Source: Actinomycetes bacterium | GTDB taxonomy: Bacteria; Actinomycetota; Actinomycetes; Prado026 | Assembly (NCBI GenBank): GCA_025455945.1 | Contig: JALOLN010000055.1 | Coordinates: 1-11,210, forward strand | DNA length: 11,210 nt | Direction: 5' to 3' | Part shown: one piece after another, positions 1-6,818 of the stretch | Position numbering within the stretch: position 1 is the stretch's first letter | Layout of the letters: each line of letters starts with the position of its first letter | Notes under the pieces: model-generated | Database searches by the model: none | What the model saw: the letters and a program-made list of their open reading frames with translations, nothing else | What the model was told of the DNA's origin: nothing | Made by a program: the position numbers and the translations under genes

Positions 1-367
1 GCTCGGGGTTGTGGACCTCGACCCCCGCCGGCGGGGCGATGTCCGCGGCGGTCACCTCACCGGGGCCCTGCTTGCGCAGGTACATGACGACGGGCTCGTC
101 GTGCTCGGAGCTCACGACGAGCTCCTTGATGTTGAGGATGAGGTCGGTGACGTCCTCGGTGACCCCCGGCACGGTGGTGAACTCGTGCAGGACGCCGTCG
201 ACGCGGATCGACGTGACCGCCGCTCCGGGGATCGACGACAGCAGGGTGCGGCGCAGCGAGTTGCCGAGGGTGTAGCCGAAGCCGGGCTCGAGGGGCTCGA
301 CGACGAACCGCGAGCGGACCTCGTCGACGACCTCCTCGGCCAGGGTGGGGCGCTGGGCGATGAGCAC
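1..367 (-). CDS. rpoA: RNA polymerase alpha subunit, N-terminal part (truncated by window edge)
   Basis: Alpha dimerises and nucleates assembly of beta and beta' in RNA polymerase; its C-terminal domain, outside this window, contacts UP elements and activators. About 122 codons are visible, covering the first part of the alpha N-terminal domain. The product begins (V/M)LIAQRPTLAEEV and contains the hallmark stretch FGYTLGNSLRRTLLSSIPG around residues 32-50, then a conserved VTEDVTDLILNIK segment. The start is GTG at 367-365, preceded by a strong AGGAGGA Shine-Dalgarno about 5 nt upstream; no ATG in frame fits the family N-terminus. It is the last visible gene of the alpha operon, 96 bp after rpsD. 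The 3' end lies beyond position 1. I see no frameshift in the visible part. Identification is secure. Confidence 0.97.
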   Translation of the reverse strand, partial: MLIAQRPTLAEEVVDEVRSRFVVEPLEPGFGYTLGNSLRRTLLSSIPGAAVTSIRVDGVLHEFTTVPGVTEDVTDLILNIKELVVSSEHDEPVVMYLRKQGPGEVTAADIAPPAGVEVHNPE

Positions 368-463
368 GGTGATTCCTCCTGGGTCGGGCGCCCGCCATTT
401 GACGCCACGGACGAGCCGCCGGCCCTGGCCGGGGGTCCCGGAGGGCCCGGCCAGTGGCGGCGG
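368..463 (-). promoter_or_regulatory. rpsD-rpoA intercistronic region with a strong stem-loop
   Basis: This 96-bp gap holds a perfect 9-bp inverted repeat, CTGGCCGGG at 425-433 and CCCGGCCAG at 446-454, with a 12-nt loop that could form a few further GC pairs. No T-run follows in the direction of transcription, so it does not look like an intrinsic terminator. It could be an RNA-processing or mRNA-stabilising hairpin, or an attenuator that sets alpha output relative to S4. The rpoA Shine-Dalgarno lies about 50 nt further downstream and outside the stem. I see no convincing -10/-35 pair. The structure is seen in the sequence; its role is inference. Confidence 0.5.
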
Positions 464-1090
464 TTACTTCGAGTAGAGCTCGACGATCAGCTGCTCCTGC
501 ACCGGGGTGTCGATCACCTGCCGGGCCGGGAGGGTGTGGACCAGGATGCGCATCCGGCCCGGGATCACCTCGAGCCACGCGGGGGCGGTCCGTTCCGCCG
601 CCTCCGCACGCGCGACGACGAACGGCGTCAGTTCCACCGAGCTGGGCCGCACCTCGACGATGTCGTTGGGGGCGACCCGGTACGACGGGATGTCGACCTT
701 CGTGCCGTTGACGGTGATGTGGCCGTGCCGGACGAGCTGTCGGGCCATGTCGCGGGACTTGGCGAAGCCACCCCGGTACACGACGTTGTCCAGCCGGCTC
801 TCGAGGATGCGCAGCAGGTTCTCACCGGTCTTGCCGGGCTTGCGCTGGGCCTCCTCGTAGTACCCGCGGAACTGCTTCTCCAGCACGCCGTAGATGCGCG
901 CGGCCTTCTGCTTCTCCCGCATCTGCAGCAGGTACTCGCTGTCCTTGGTGCGGCCGCGGCCGTGCTCGCCCGGCGGGTAGGGCCGGATCTCGATGGGGCA
1001 CTTCGGCGACTCGCACTTCGCGCCCTTGAGGAACAGCTTGGTCTTCTCCCGACGGCAGCGCTTGCAGTCGGCACCGGTGTATCGCGCCAT
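464..1090 (-). CDS. rpsD: 30S ribosomal protein S4, zinc-binding (C+) form
   Basis: S4 binds the 5' domain of 16S rRNA, is a primary 30S assembly protein and helps decoding fidelity. In E. coli it also represses the alpha operon through a leader RNA. The product is 208 residues. Residues 1-31 carry C9, C12, C26 and C31 (C-x2-C-x13-C-x4-C), the zinc-binding N-terminus of C+ S4 proteins. The central block RPYPPGEHGRGR is at 36-47. The S4 RNA-binding domain spans about 98-150, with SRLDNVVYRGGFAKSRDMAR, and the end is EQLIVELYSK. The ATG at 1090 is preceded by AGGAGA about 11 nt upstream and lies 22 nt after rpsK. The Mycobacterium and Streptomyces S4 proteins I remember lack these cysteines, so the C+ form gives a taxonomic hint. 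The stop is TAA. Confidence 0.98.
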   Translation of the reverse strand: MARYTGADCKRCRREKTKLFLKGAKCESPKCPIEIRPYPPGEHGRGRTKDSEYLLQMREKQKAARIYGVLEKQFRGYYEEAQRKPGKTGENLLRILESRLDNVVYRGGFAKSRDMARQLVRHGHITVNGTKVDIPSYRVAPNDIVEVRPSSVELTPFVVARAEAAERTAPAWLEVIPGRMRILVHTLPARQVIDTPVQEQLIVELYSK

Positions 1091-1112
1091 GGGTTCTCGT
1101 CTCTCCTCGTGC

Positions 1113-1520
1113 TCAGACGCGCCGGCGCTTGGGCGGGCGGCAACCGTTGTGCGGGCTCGGGGTCACGTCCTGGATCGACCCGACCTCCAGGCCGGTGGCC
1201 TGCAGCGAGCGGATCGCCGTCTCACGGCCGGAGCCGGGGCCCTTGACGAACACGTCGACCTTGCGCATGCCGTGCTCCATGGCGCGCCGAGCGGCCGCCT
1301 CGGCGGCCATCTGCGCGGCGTACGGCGTGGACTTCCGGGAGCCCTTGAAGCCGACCTGGCCGGCTGAGGCCCACGAGATCACCGCCCCGGTGGGGTCGGT
1401 GATCGAGACGATCGTGTTGTTGAACGTGCTCTTGATGTGGGCGTGGCCGTGGGCCACGTTCTTCTTCTCCTTGCGGCGCACCTTCTTGGCGCCCGCAGCC
1501 GTGCGGCTCTTCGGGGGCAT
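1113..1520 (-). CDS. rpsK: 30S ribosomal protein S11
   Basis: S11 sits on the 30S platform next to S7 and S18 and helps shape the mRNA exit region and E site. The 135-residue product has a basic N-terminal tail (about 1-24, rich in Lys and Arg), then the core starting HIKSTFNNTIVSITD. The conserved MRKVDVFVKGPGSGRE block follows at about 85-100, with the usual end SIQDVTPSPHNGCRPPKRRRV. Length and ends match the family. The ATG at 1520 has a CAGGAG Shine-Dalgarno 10 nt upstream. The gene lies 57 nt after rpsM and 22 nt before rpsD, inside the alpha operon. Nothing looks broken. Confidence 0.98.
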   Translation of the reverse strand: MPPKSRTAAGAKKVRRKEKKNVAHGHAHIKSTFNNTIVSITDPTGAVISWASAGQVGFKGSRKSTPYAAQMAAEAAARRAMEHGMRKVDVFVKGPGSGRETAIRSLQATGLEVGSIQDVTPSPHNGCRPPKRRRV

Positions 1521-1577
1521 GGCTCACTGACTCCTGGGAGGTCGTCGGTCCGCCGTCGGTCGGGACCGTGCGGACTA

Positions 1578-1958
1578 CTACTTCTTGCCGACCTTCTTCT
1601 TGCCGGCGATGGCGCGACGCGGGCCCTTGCGGGTGCGTGCGTTGGTGTGCGTGCGCTGGCCGCGGACCGGCAGGCCACGCCGGTGGCGCAGCCCCTGGTA
1701 GCAGCCGATCTCGACCTTGCGCCGGATGTCGGCCTGCACCTCCCGGCGCAGGTCGCCCTCGACCTTGTAGGTGGACTCGATCCAGTCGCGGAGCCGGACC
1801 AGCGCCGCGTCGTCGAGGTCCCGGACGCGGGTGTCAGGGTCGACGCCGGTCTCGCGCACCGTCTCCTGGGCGCGGGTCCGGCCGATGCCGTAGATGTAGG
1901 TGAGCGCGACCTCGACCCGCTTGTCGCGGGGCAGGTCCACGCCGACGAGGCGGGCCAT
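1578..1958 (-). CDS. rpsM: 30S ribosomal protein S13
   Basis: S13 sits in the 30S head, forms intersubunit bridges with L5 and 23S rRNA, and its C-terminal tail reaches the P-site tRNA. The 126-residue product begins MARLVGVDLPRDKRVEVALT and contains YIYGIGRTRAQE near 21-32. It also has the conserved block GLRHRRGLPVRGQRTHTNAR, and ends in a Lys/Arg-rich tail (KGPRRAIAGKKKVGKK) typical of S13. The ATG at 1958 has AAAGGA 7 nt upstream. Two TAG stops occur in tandem at the end (1578-1580 and 1575-1577). It is the first gene after the unusually structured 171-bp gap behind rpmJ. That is the position where E. coli S4 represses the alpha operon, so S4 control here is possible but unproven. Confidence 0.98.
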   Translation of the reverse strand: MARLVGVDLPRDKRVEVALTYIYGIGRTRAQETVRETGVDPDTRVRDLDDAALVRLRDWIESTYKVEGDLRREVQADIRRKVEIGCYQGLRHRRGLPVRGQRTHTNARTRKGPRRAIAGKKKVGKK

Positions 1959-2129
1959 GCGGGCGTCCTTTGCGTTCGCGGAGGTCGTGCGCGGCGGTGT
2001 CCCTCCCGCCCGTCGGGAGGGCCCCGGCCTCCGTGCCGGGGGTTCGGCCGCCTGGGGCGGCCGTGCGCTGCGCCTTGCTGGGTGCTGCTGGTCGTGCGGG
2101 ACTGCTGGGTGGTGCGGGTCGTGCTGCGG
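1959..2129 (-). promoter_or_regulatory. structured rpmJ-rpsM leader: three tandem stem-loops plus a direct repeat
   Basis: This 171-bp gap is the longest in the window. Three perfect GC-rich stem-loops are almost contiguous: 2045-2063 (8-bp stem, 3-nt loop), 2022-2041 (7-bp stem, 6-nt loop) and 2001-2021 (8-bp stem, 5-nt loop). Upstream of them, in transcript order, lies an imperfect direct repeat (2076-2097 and 2103-2124). About 42 nt separate the last stem from the rpsM start, and they hold the AAAGGA ribosome binding site. No U-tract follows any stem and no clear -10/-35 pair is visible. It could be a ribosomal-protein autoregulatory leader, an RNase processing site, or a partial attenuator. 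The inverted repeats are directly visible; function is inference. Confidence 0.55.
2076..2124 (-). repeat. imperfect 22-bp direct repeat, 27-bp period, in rpmJ-rpsM gap
   Basis: Two copies, 2076-2097 and 2103-2124, match at 20 of 22 positions on my reading. Both begin TGCTGGGTG and contain GGTCGTGC on the plus strand. They lie between the rpmJ stop and the first rpsM leader hairpin, outside any gene. They may be a simple local duplication or a paired binding site. Confidence 0.6.
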
Positions 2130-2243
2130 TCAGCCCTGCCGCTGCTTGTGGCGCAGGTTCTCGCAGATCACCATGACCCGGCCGTGGCGACGGATCACCT
2201 TGCACTTCTCGCACATGGGCTTGACGCTGGGCTTGACCTTCAT
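2130..2243 (-). CDS. rpmJ: 50S ribosomal protein L36, zinc-binding form
   Basis: L36 is the smallest 50S protein and stabilises domains of 23S rRNA. The 37-residue product MKVKPSVKPMCEKCKVIRRH... ends RHKQRQG. It has C11, C14, C27 and H32, the zinc ribbon of the C+ form, so it needs zinc. Some bacteria carry a second, cysteine-free copy elsewhere that is induced under zinc shortage; none is in this window. The ATG at 2243 has GGAG about 7 nt upstream. The gene lies 70 nt after infA, and that gap holds a 7-bp stem with one G-U pair (2271-2277 with 2282-2288). The infA-rpmJ-rpsM order is the usual one. It is complete despite its size. Confidence 0.97.
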   Translation of the reverse strand: MKVKPSVKPMCEKCKVIRRHGRVMVICENLRHKQRQG

Positions 2244-2313
2244 GGTGTTCTCCGGGACGTGCTGGTCGGCGGACGCCGGGCGACGTCCCTTCCGCGCTGC
2301 TTCGGGCTGGTGG

Positions 2314-2535
2314 TCACTTGTAGCGGTAGACGATCCGACCCCGGTTGAGGTCGTACGGGGAGAGCTCCACCACGACCCGGTCCTCGGGGAGGATCCGGAT
2401 GTAGTGCTGGCGCATCTTCCCGCTGATGTGCGCGAGGACCTTGTGGCCGTTCTCGAGCTCCACACGGAACATGGCGTTGGGCAACGACTCGACGACGGTG
2501 CCCTCGAGCTCGATGACGCCGTCCTTCTTCGGCAT
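2314..2535 (-). CDS. infA: translation initiation factor IF-1
   Basis: IF-1 binds the 30S A site during initiation and assists IF-2 and IF-3. The 73-residue product is full length and is one S1/OB-fold domain. Visible landmarks are the start MPKKDGVIELEG, VESLPNAMFRVELENGHKVL at about 15-34, AHISGKMRQHYIRILPEDRV at 35-54 and the end YDLNRGRIVYRYK. The ATG at 2535 is chosen from the family N-terminus. The only Shine-Dalgarno-like element, GGAGG, ends just 2 nt before the ATG, which is closer than at neighbouring genes. The frame is open upstream, but that sequence does not look like IF-1. A promoter-like site is about 135 nt upstream, so infA may head its own transcription unit within the cluster. 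Confidence 0.98.
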   Translation of the reverse strand: MPKKDGVIELEGTVVESLPNAMFRVELENGHKVLAHISGKMRQHYIRILPEDRVVVELSPYDLNRGRIVYRYK

Positions 2536-2702
2536 GTCCTCCGCTGTCTCTCTCGGTTCTCGGTGGGTCCTGCAAGGTTCGGTGCCTCGGCCCGCCTGGC
2601 TGCGTCCGGCGCGCCGGGGAGACCCCAGCCGCAGGGCGCGCACGACGCGGCCGACGCCGGGCCGACTCCGCATGGTACGGCAGCACGGACCCCGCTGGGA
2701 AA
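2536..2702 (-). promoter_or_regulatory. map-infA intergenic region with candidate promoter and leader hairpin
   Basis: Reading the minus strand, TTCCCA (2701-2696) and TACCAT (2677-2672) are 18 nt apart. They fit a housekeeping sigma promoter: TANNNT is the common actinobacterial -10, and the -35 matches TTGACA at 4 of 6. Initiation near 2665 would give a 5' leader of about 130 nt before infA. The leader holds a 7-bp stem with one G-U pair and a 3-nt loop (2613-2619 with 2623-2629). No U-tract follows, so it is not an obvious terminator. A separate promoter ahead of infA agrees with what is seen in some other bacteria. The promoter is a visual call only. Confidence 0.5.
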
Positions 2703-3509
2703 TCAGCCGGCGACCGCCAGCCGTGCGGCGCCGCCGTCCGGGGCGGTGAGGACCCAGGGCCCGCTGGACCTGAGGGCCACCGTGTGCTCGAAGTGCGCCG
2801 AGTGGGTCCCGTCGTGGGTGACCACCGTCCACCCGTCCTCGAGCAGCCGGGTGTGCCGGGTGCCGTGGTTGACCATCGGCTCGATGGCGAGCACCGTGCC
2901 CTGGACCAGGCGCGGGCCGCGGCCGGGACGCCCGAAGTTGGGCACCTGGGGGTCCATGTGCATCTCAACGCCGATGCCGTGGCCCACGTACTCCTCGACG
3001 ATGCCGTAGTCGCCGGCCGTGCGGACGGCCTGCTCGACGGCATGACCGATGTCGCTGAGCCGGCCGCCGACGGCCATCGCGGCGATCCCGGCCCAGAGCG
3101 CGTCCTCCGTGACGCGGACCAGCTCCAGCAGCTCCGGGTCGACCTCCCCCACGGGCGCGGTGAACGCGGCGTCGCCGTGCCAGCCGGCGAGGATCGCCCC
3201 GCAGTCGACCGACACCAGGTCGCCGTCGTGCAACCGCCGGTCACCCGGGATGCCGTGGACGATCTCGTCGTTGACCGAGGCGCAGATCGTGGCGGGGAAC
3301 CCGTGGTAGCCCTTGAACGAGGGAACGGCCCCCGCAGCACGGATGTGCTCCTCGGCGATCGCGTCGAGATCCGCCGTCGTCACGCCGGGAGCGATCGCGG
3401 CGCGCACCCGCTCCAGCGCGCCGGCGACGACCAGCCCGGCGGCACGCATCAACTCCAGCTGCTCGGGCGACTTCGCCTCGATCCGCTCCTTCGTGCGGAA
3501 CACGGTCAC
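2703..3509 (-). CDS. map: methionine aminopeptidase, type I
   Basis: This enzyme removes the initiator methionine from nascent proteins after deformylation, using two divalent metal ions in the cytoplasm. The 268-residue product has the pita-bread fold landmarks. The five metal ligands are D102 (in VSVDCG), D113 (in HGDAAFT), H177 (in GHGIG), E210 (in AIEPM) and E241 (in HFEHT). H85 and H184 sit where the substrate-contacting histidines of E. coli MetAP lie. There is no long N-terminal extension with an SH3-binding or zinc motif. The start is GTG at 3509, which overlaps the adk stop as GTGA, so translational coupling is likely. The secY-adk-map order is classic. It is the last gene before a promoter-like gap. 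Actinobacteria often have a second map gene elsewhere. Confidence 0.97.
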   Translation of the reverse strand: MTVFRTKERIEAKSPEQLELMRAAGLVVAGALERVRAAIAPGVTTADLDAIAEEHIRAAGAVPSFKGYHGFPATICASVNDEIVHGIPGDRRLHDGDLVSVDCGAILAGWHGDAAFTAPVGEVDPELLELVRVTEDALWAGIAAMAVGGRLSDIGHAVEQAVRTAGDYGIVEEYVGHGIGVEMHMDPQVPNFGRPGRGPRLVQGTVLAIEPMVNHGTRHTRLLEDGWTVVTHDGTHSAHFEHTVALRSSGPWVLTAPDGGAARLAVAG

Positions 3510-4071
3510 GCCGAATGCAGCGCGCCGACCAGCCGGCTGGTCACCTCGGCGACCGCGCCCATGCCGTCGACCCGACGCAGCAGACCGCGGTCGGCGTAGA
3601 CCCGGGCCAGGGGCGCCGTCTGCTCGGCGTAGACCTCCAGGCGCCGGCGGATGACGTCCTCGGTGTCGTCGGCCCGCCCCTCGACGGCGGCCCGCCCGAG
3701 CAGCCGCTGGACCACCTCGTCGGTGTCCGCGGTCAGCTCGAGCACGGCGTCGAGCCGCTCGCCCCGTTCCGCGAGCATCGCGTCGAGCTCGGCCACCTGG
3801 GCCAGGGTGCGCGGGTAGCCGTCGAGCAGGAAGCCGCCGGTGCAGTCTGGCTGGGCGATGCGGTCCTTGACCATCGCGTTCGTCACGGCGTCCGGCACGT
3901 ACTCGCCGGCGTCCATGTAGGTCTTCGCCTGCAGCCCGAGGGGGGTGCCCTGACCCACGTTGGCCCGGAAGATGTCGCCGGTGGAGATGGCCGGGATGCC
4001 GAGCCGGGCCGAGAGCTCCTTGGCCTGGGTCCCCTTGCCGGCACCCGGGGGACCCAGCAGGACCAGACGCA

Positions 4072-4072
<1 letters not shown>
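3506..4072 (-). CDS. adk: adenylate kinase, short-LID form
   Basis: Adenylate kinase interconverts ATP + AMP and 2 ADP, setting the adenylate energy balance in the cytoplasm. The 188-residue product starts MRLVLLGPPGAGKGTQ, with the P-loop at 7-14. The AMP-binding block STGDIFRA is at 30-37, including R36, and GGFLLDGYPRT at 79-89 holds R88. The LID segment, about 127-144 (GRAAVEGRADDTEDVIRRR), is short and has no four-cysteine zinc site; it is the compact version seen in actinobacteria such as Mycobacterium, whereas many Gram-positive enzymes have a longer, zinc-bearing LID. The ATG at 4072 overlaps the secY stop as TGATG, and its own TGA overlaps the map start. All key residues are present. 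Confidence 0.97.
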
Positions 4073-5382
<1,310 letters not shown>

Positions 5383-5550
5383 TCGAGAGCCTCCTGCGCG
5401 ACGGCCGAGCCGGCCAGCCGGGTGTCGATGGTCGAACGCGCCGCGTGGCGGGCACCCCGCGACCGTTAGGACGATAACAGCCGGGCGAGCCGGAACGGGC
5501 GTGCCGACCCCCGGGGAGGGGGCGGCGGCGCGTCCCGGCCCGCCGCGTGC
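5383..5550 (-). promoter_or_regulatory. rplO-secY intergenic region with candidate promoter
   Basis: This 168-bp gap contains the most AT-rich spot nearby, TGTTATCGT on the minus strand. TATCGT (5476-5471) fits the TANNNT -10 form. No good -35 is seen 16-18 nt upstream, so the call is tentative. Transcription from it would leave about an 80-nt leader before the secY GTG, carrying a 5-bp hairpin (5448-5452 with 5456-5460) and then AGGAGG. Just after the rplO stop there is a 6-bp stem (5525-5530 with 5541-5546) with a 10-nt loop and no U-tract. A separate secY promoter would let membrane-channel synthesis be adjusted independently of ribosomal proteins. Confidence 0.4.
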
Positions 5551-5991
5551 CTAGACCTCGGTGACGGAGCCGCCGGCGGCGAGGATCTTCGACCGCGCCG
5601 TCCCGGAGAACGCCTGGGCGCTCACCTGCAGCGCCACCGTCAGGTCCCCGTTGCCGAGCACCTTCACCGGCTGGCCCTTGCGGACCGCGCCCTTGGCGAC
5701 GAGGTCGTCGACGGACACCGCCCCGCCCTCGGGGTAGAGGGCGGCCAGCCGGGCCAGGTTGACGACCTGGTACTCGGTGCGGAACGGGTTGGTGAACCCC
5801 CTGAGCTTGGGCAGCCGCATGTGCAGCGGCATCTGCCCGCCCTCGAAGCGGTCCGGGACCTGGTAGCGGGCCTTGGTGCCCTTGGTGCCCCGGCCCGCGG
5901 TCTTGCCCTTGGAGCCCTCGCCGCGACCGACCCGGGTCTTCGCGGTCTTGGCGCCCGGCGCCGGGCGCAGGTGGTGGACCTTGAGCGTCAT
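5551..5991 (-). CDS. rplO: 50S ribosomal protein L15
   Basis: L15 is a late-assembly 50S protein whose long N-terminal extension runs through 23S rRNA. The 146-residue product begins MTLKVHHLRPAPGAKTAKTR. The glycine/lysine-rich block GRGEGSKGKTAGRGTKG is at 22-38, followed by GGQMPLHMRLPKLRGF at 51-66. The globular C-terminal part ends KILAAGGSVTEV. The ATG at 5991 is 2 nt after the rpmD stop, with GAGGAGGT inside the end of rpmD about 9 nt upstream. The frame stays open further upstream, but that part lies inside rpmD and does not resemble L15. It is the last ribosomal gene of the spc block before secY, and it ends with TAG. Confidence 0.98.
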   Translation of the reverse strand: MTLKVHHLRPAPGAKTAKTRVGRGEGSKGKTAGRGTKGTKARYQVPDRFEGGQMPLHMRLPKLRGFTNPFRTEYQVVNLARLAALYPEGGAVSVDDLVAKGAVRKGQPVKVLGNGDLTVALQVSAQAFSGTARSKILAAGGSVTEV

Positions 5992-5993
5992 GA

Positions 5994-6176
5994 CTAGTCG
6001 ACCTCCTCGACGGTGACGAGGTGCGACACCGCGCTGACCATGCCCCGGATCTCCGGGCGGTCCTCCTTGAGGACCACGTCGTGCATCCGCTTCAGGCCCA
6101 GCGACCGCAGGGTCTCGCGCTGGACCCTCGTGCCGCCGATCGGCGAGCGCACCTGGGTGACCTTCAACCGTGGCAT
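5994..6176 (-). CDS. rpmD: 50S ribosomal protein L30
   Basis: L30 is a small 50S protein that contacts domain II and the 5S rRNA side of the particle. The 60-residue product MPRLKVTQVRSPIGGTRVQR continues with ETLRSLGLKRMHDVVLKED (about 21-39) and ends VSHLVTVEEVD, matching the short bacterial form. The ATG at 6176 overlaps the rpsE stop as TGATG, which fixes the start. Its last codons hold the Shine-Dalgarno for rplO, which begins 2 nt after the TAG stop. L30 is absent from some bacteria; here it is present and complete. Confidence 0.97.
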   Translation of the reverse strand: MPRLKVTQVRSPIGGTRVQRETLRSLGLKRMHDVVLKEDRPEIRGMVSAVSHLVTVEEVD

Positions 6177-6781
6177 CAGCCGCTCGCCCCCGCCCGGGCC
6201 CGCAGCAGCGCCGCCGGGGCGACGTCCTCCAGGGGCAGGCCACGACGGGCGGCCACCGCCTCGGGACGCTCGAGGGACCGCAGGGCCTCGACCGTGGCGT
6301 GCACGACGTTGATCGCGTTGTCCGACCCGAGCGACTTGCTCAGGACGTCGTTGATCCCCGCGCACTCGAGCACAGCACGCACCGGCCCGCCGGCGATGAC
6401 GCCGGTGCCCGGCGCGGCCGGGCGGAGCAGGACGACACCGGCCGCCTTCTCCCCCTGCACCGGGTGCGGGATCGTGCCCTGGATGCGCGGCACCTTGAAG
6501 AAGTGCTTCTTGGCCTCCTCGACGCCCTTGGCGATCGCTGCGGGCACCTCCTTGGCCTTGCCGTAGCCGACGCCGACCGTGCCGTCGCCGTCGCCGACGA
6601 CGACCAGCGCGGTGAAGCTGAACCGCCGGCCGCCCTTGACGACCTTGGCGACCCGGTTGATCGCCACGACCCGCTCGACGTAGGCGGTCTTCTCGGCGGC
6701 GCCGTCACGGCGGCCGTCGCGACGGCCGTCGCGACGGTCAGTGCCTCCGGCGCCGCCACCGCGGCGCGCAGGTCCAGCCAT
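6176..6781 (-). CDS. rpsE: 30S ribosomal protein S5
   Basis: S5 lies on the solvent side of the 30S near the mRNA entry channel; with S4 it affects accuracy and helicase activity. The 201-residue product has an N-terminal basic/glycine-rich extension (1-30). That extension includes three RRDG units encoded by a 12-bp tandem repeat (6701-6736). The double-stranded RNA-binding-like domain starts YVERVVAINRVAKVVKGGRR and carries GYGKAKEVPAAIAKGVEEAK at about 72-91. The C-terminal domain includes GIIAGG-like GVIAGGPVRAVLE and KSLGSDNAINVVHATVEAL. The ATG at 6781 has AAGGA about 6 nt upstream and is 37 nt after rplR. The stop overlaps rpmD. Extended N-termini are common in actinobacterial S5. Confidence 0.97.
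   Translation of the reverse strand: MAGPARRGGGAGGTDRRDGRRDGRRDGAAEKTAYVERVVAINRVAKVVKGGRRFSFTALVVVGDGDGTVGVGYGKAKEVPAAIAKGVEEAKKHFFKVPRIQGTIPHPVQGEKAAGVVLLRPAAPGTGVIAGGPVRAVLECAGINDVLSKSLGSDNAINVVHATVEALRSLERPEAVAARRGLPLEDVAPAALLRARAGASG
6701..6736 (-). repeat. 12-bp tandem repeat (3 units) in rpsE 5' end
   Basis: Two units of GCCGTCGCGACG (plus strand) at 6713-6724 and 6725-6736 are identical; a third, 6701-6712, differs at a few bases. On the minus strand they encode RRDG three times in the disordered N-terminus of S5. The unit is in frame, so copy-number change would alter only the tail length. Confidence 0.85.
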
Positions 6782-6818
6782 CAGAGGTCCTTCCCTGTGT
6801 CACTCGTGCTCACTGTCA

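Noticed and set aside
11..1246. Long plus-strand open frame of about 411 codons across rpoA, rpsD and rpsK
   Set aside because: It is antisense to well-identified genes, spans three of them, and is low in complexity; GC-rich codon bias keeps the opposite strand open.
2013..2063. Intrinsic (rho-independent) terminator after rpmJ
   Set aside because: The stems are strong, but no U-tract follows in the direction of transcription and the operon order continues normally.
2559..2578. TTGCAG as a -35 element nearer to infA
   Set aside because: No TANNNT hexamer occurs at a workable distance downstream; the region there is a GAGA-rich stretch.
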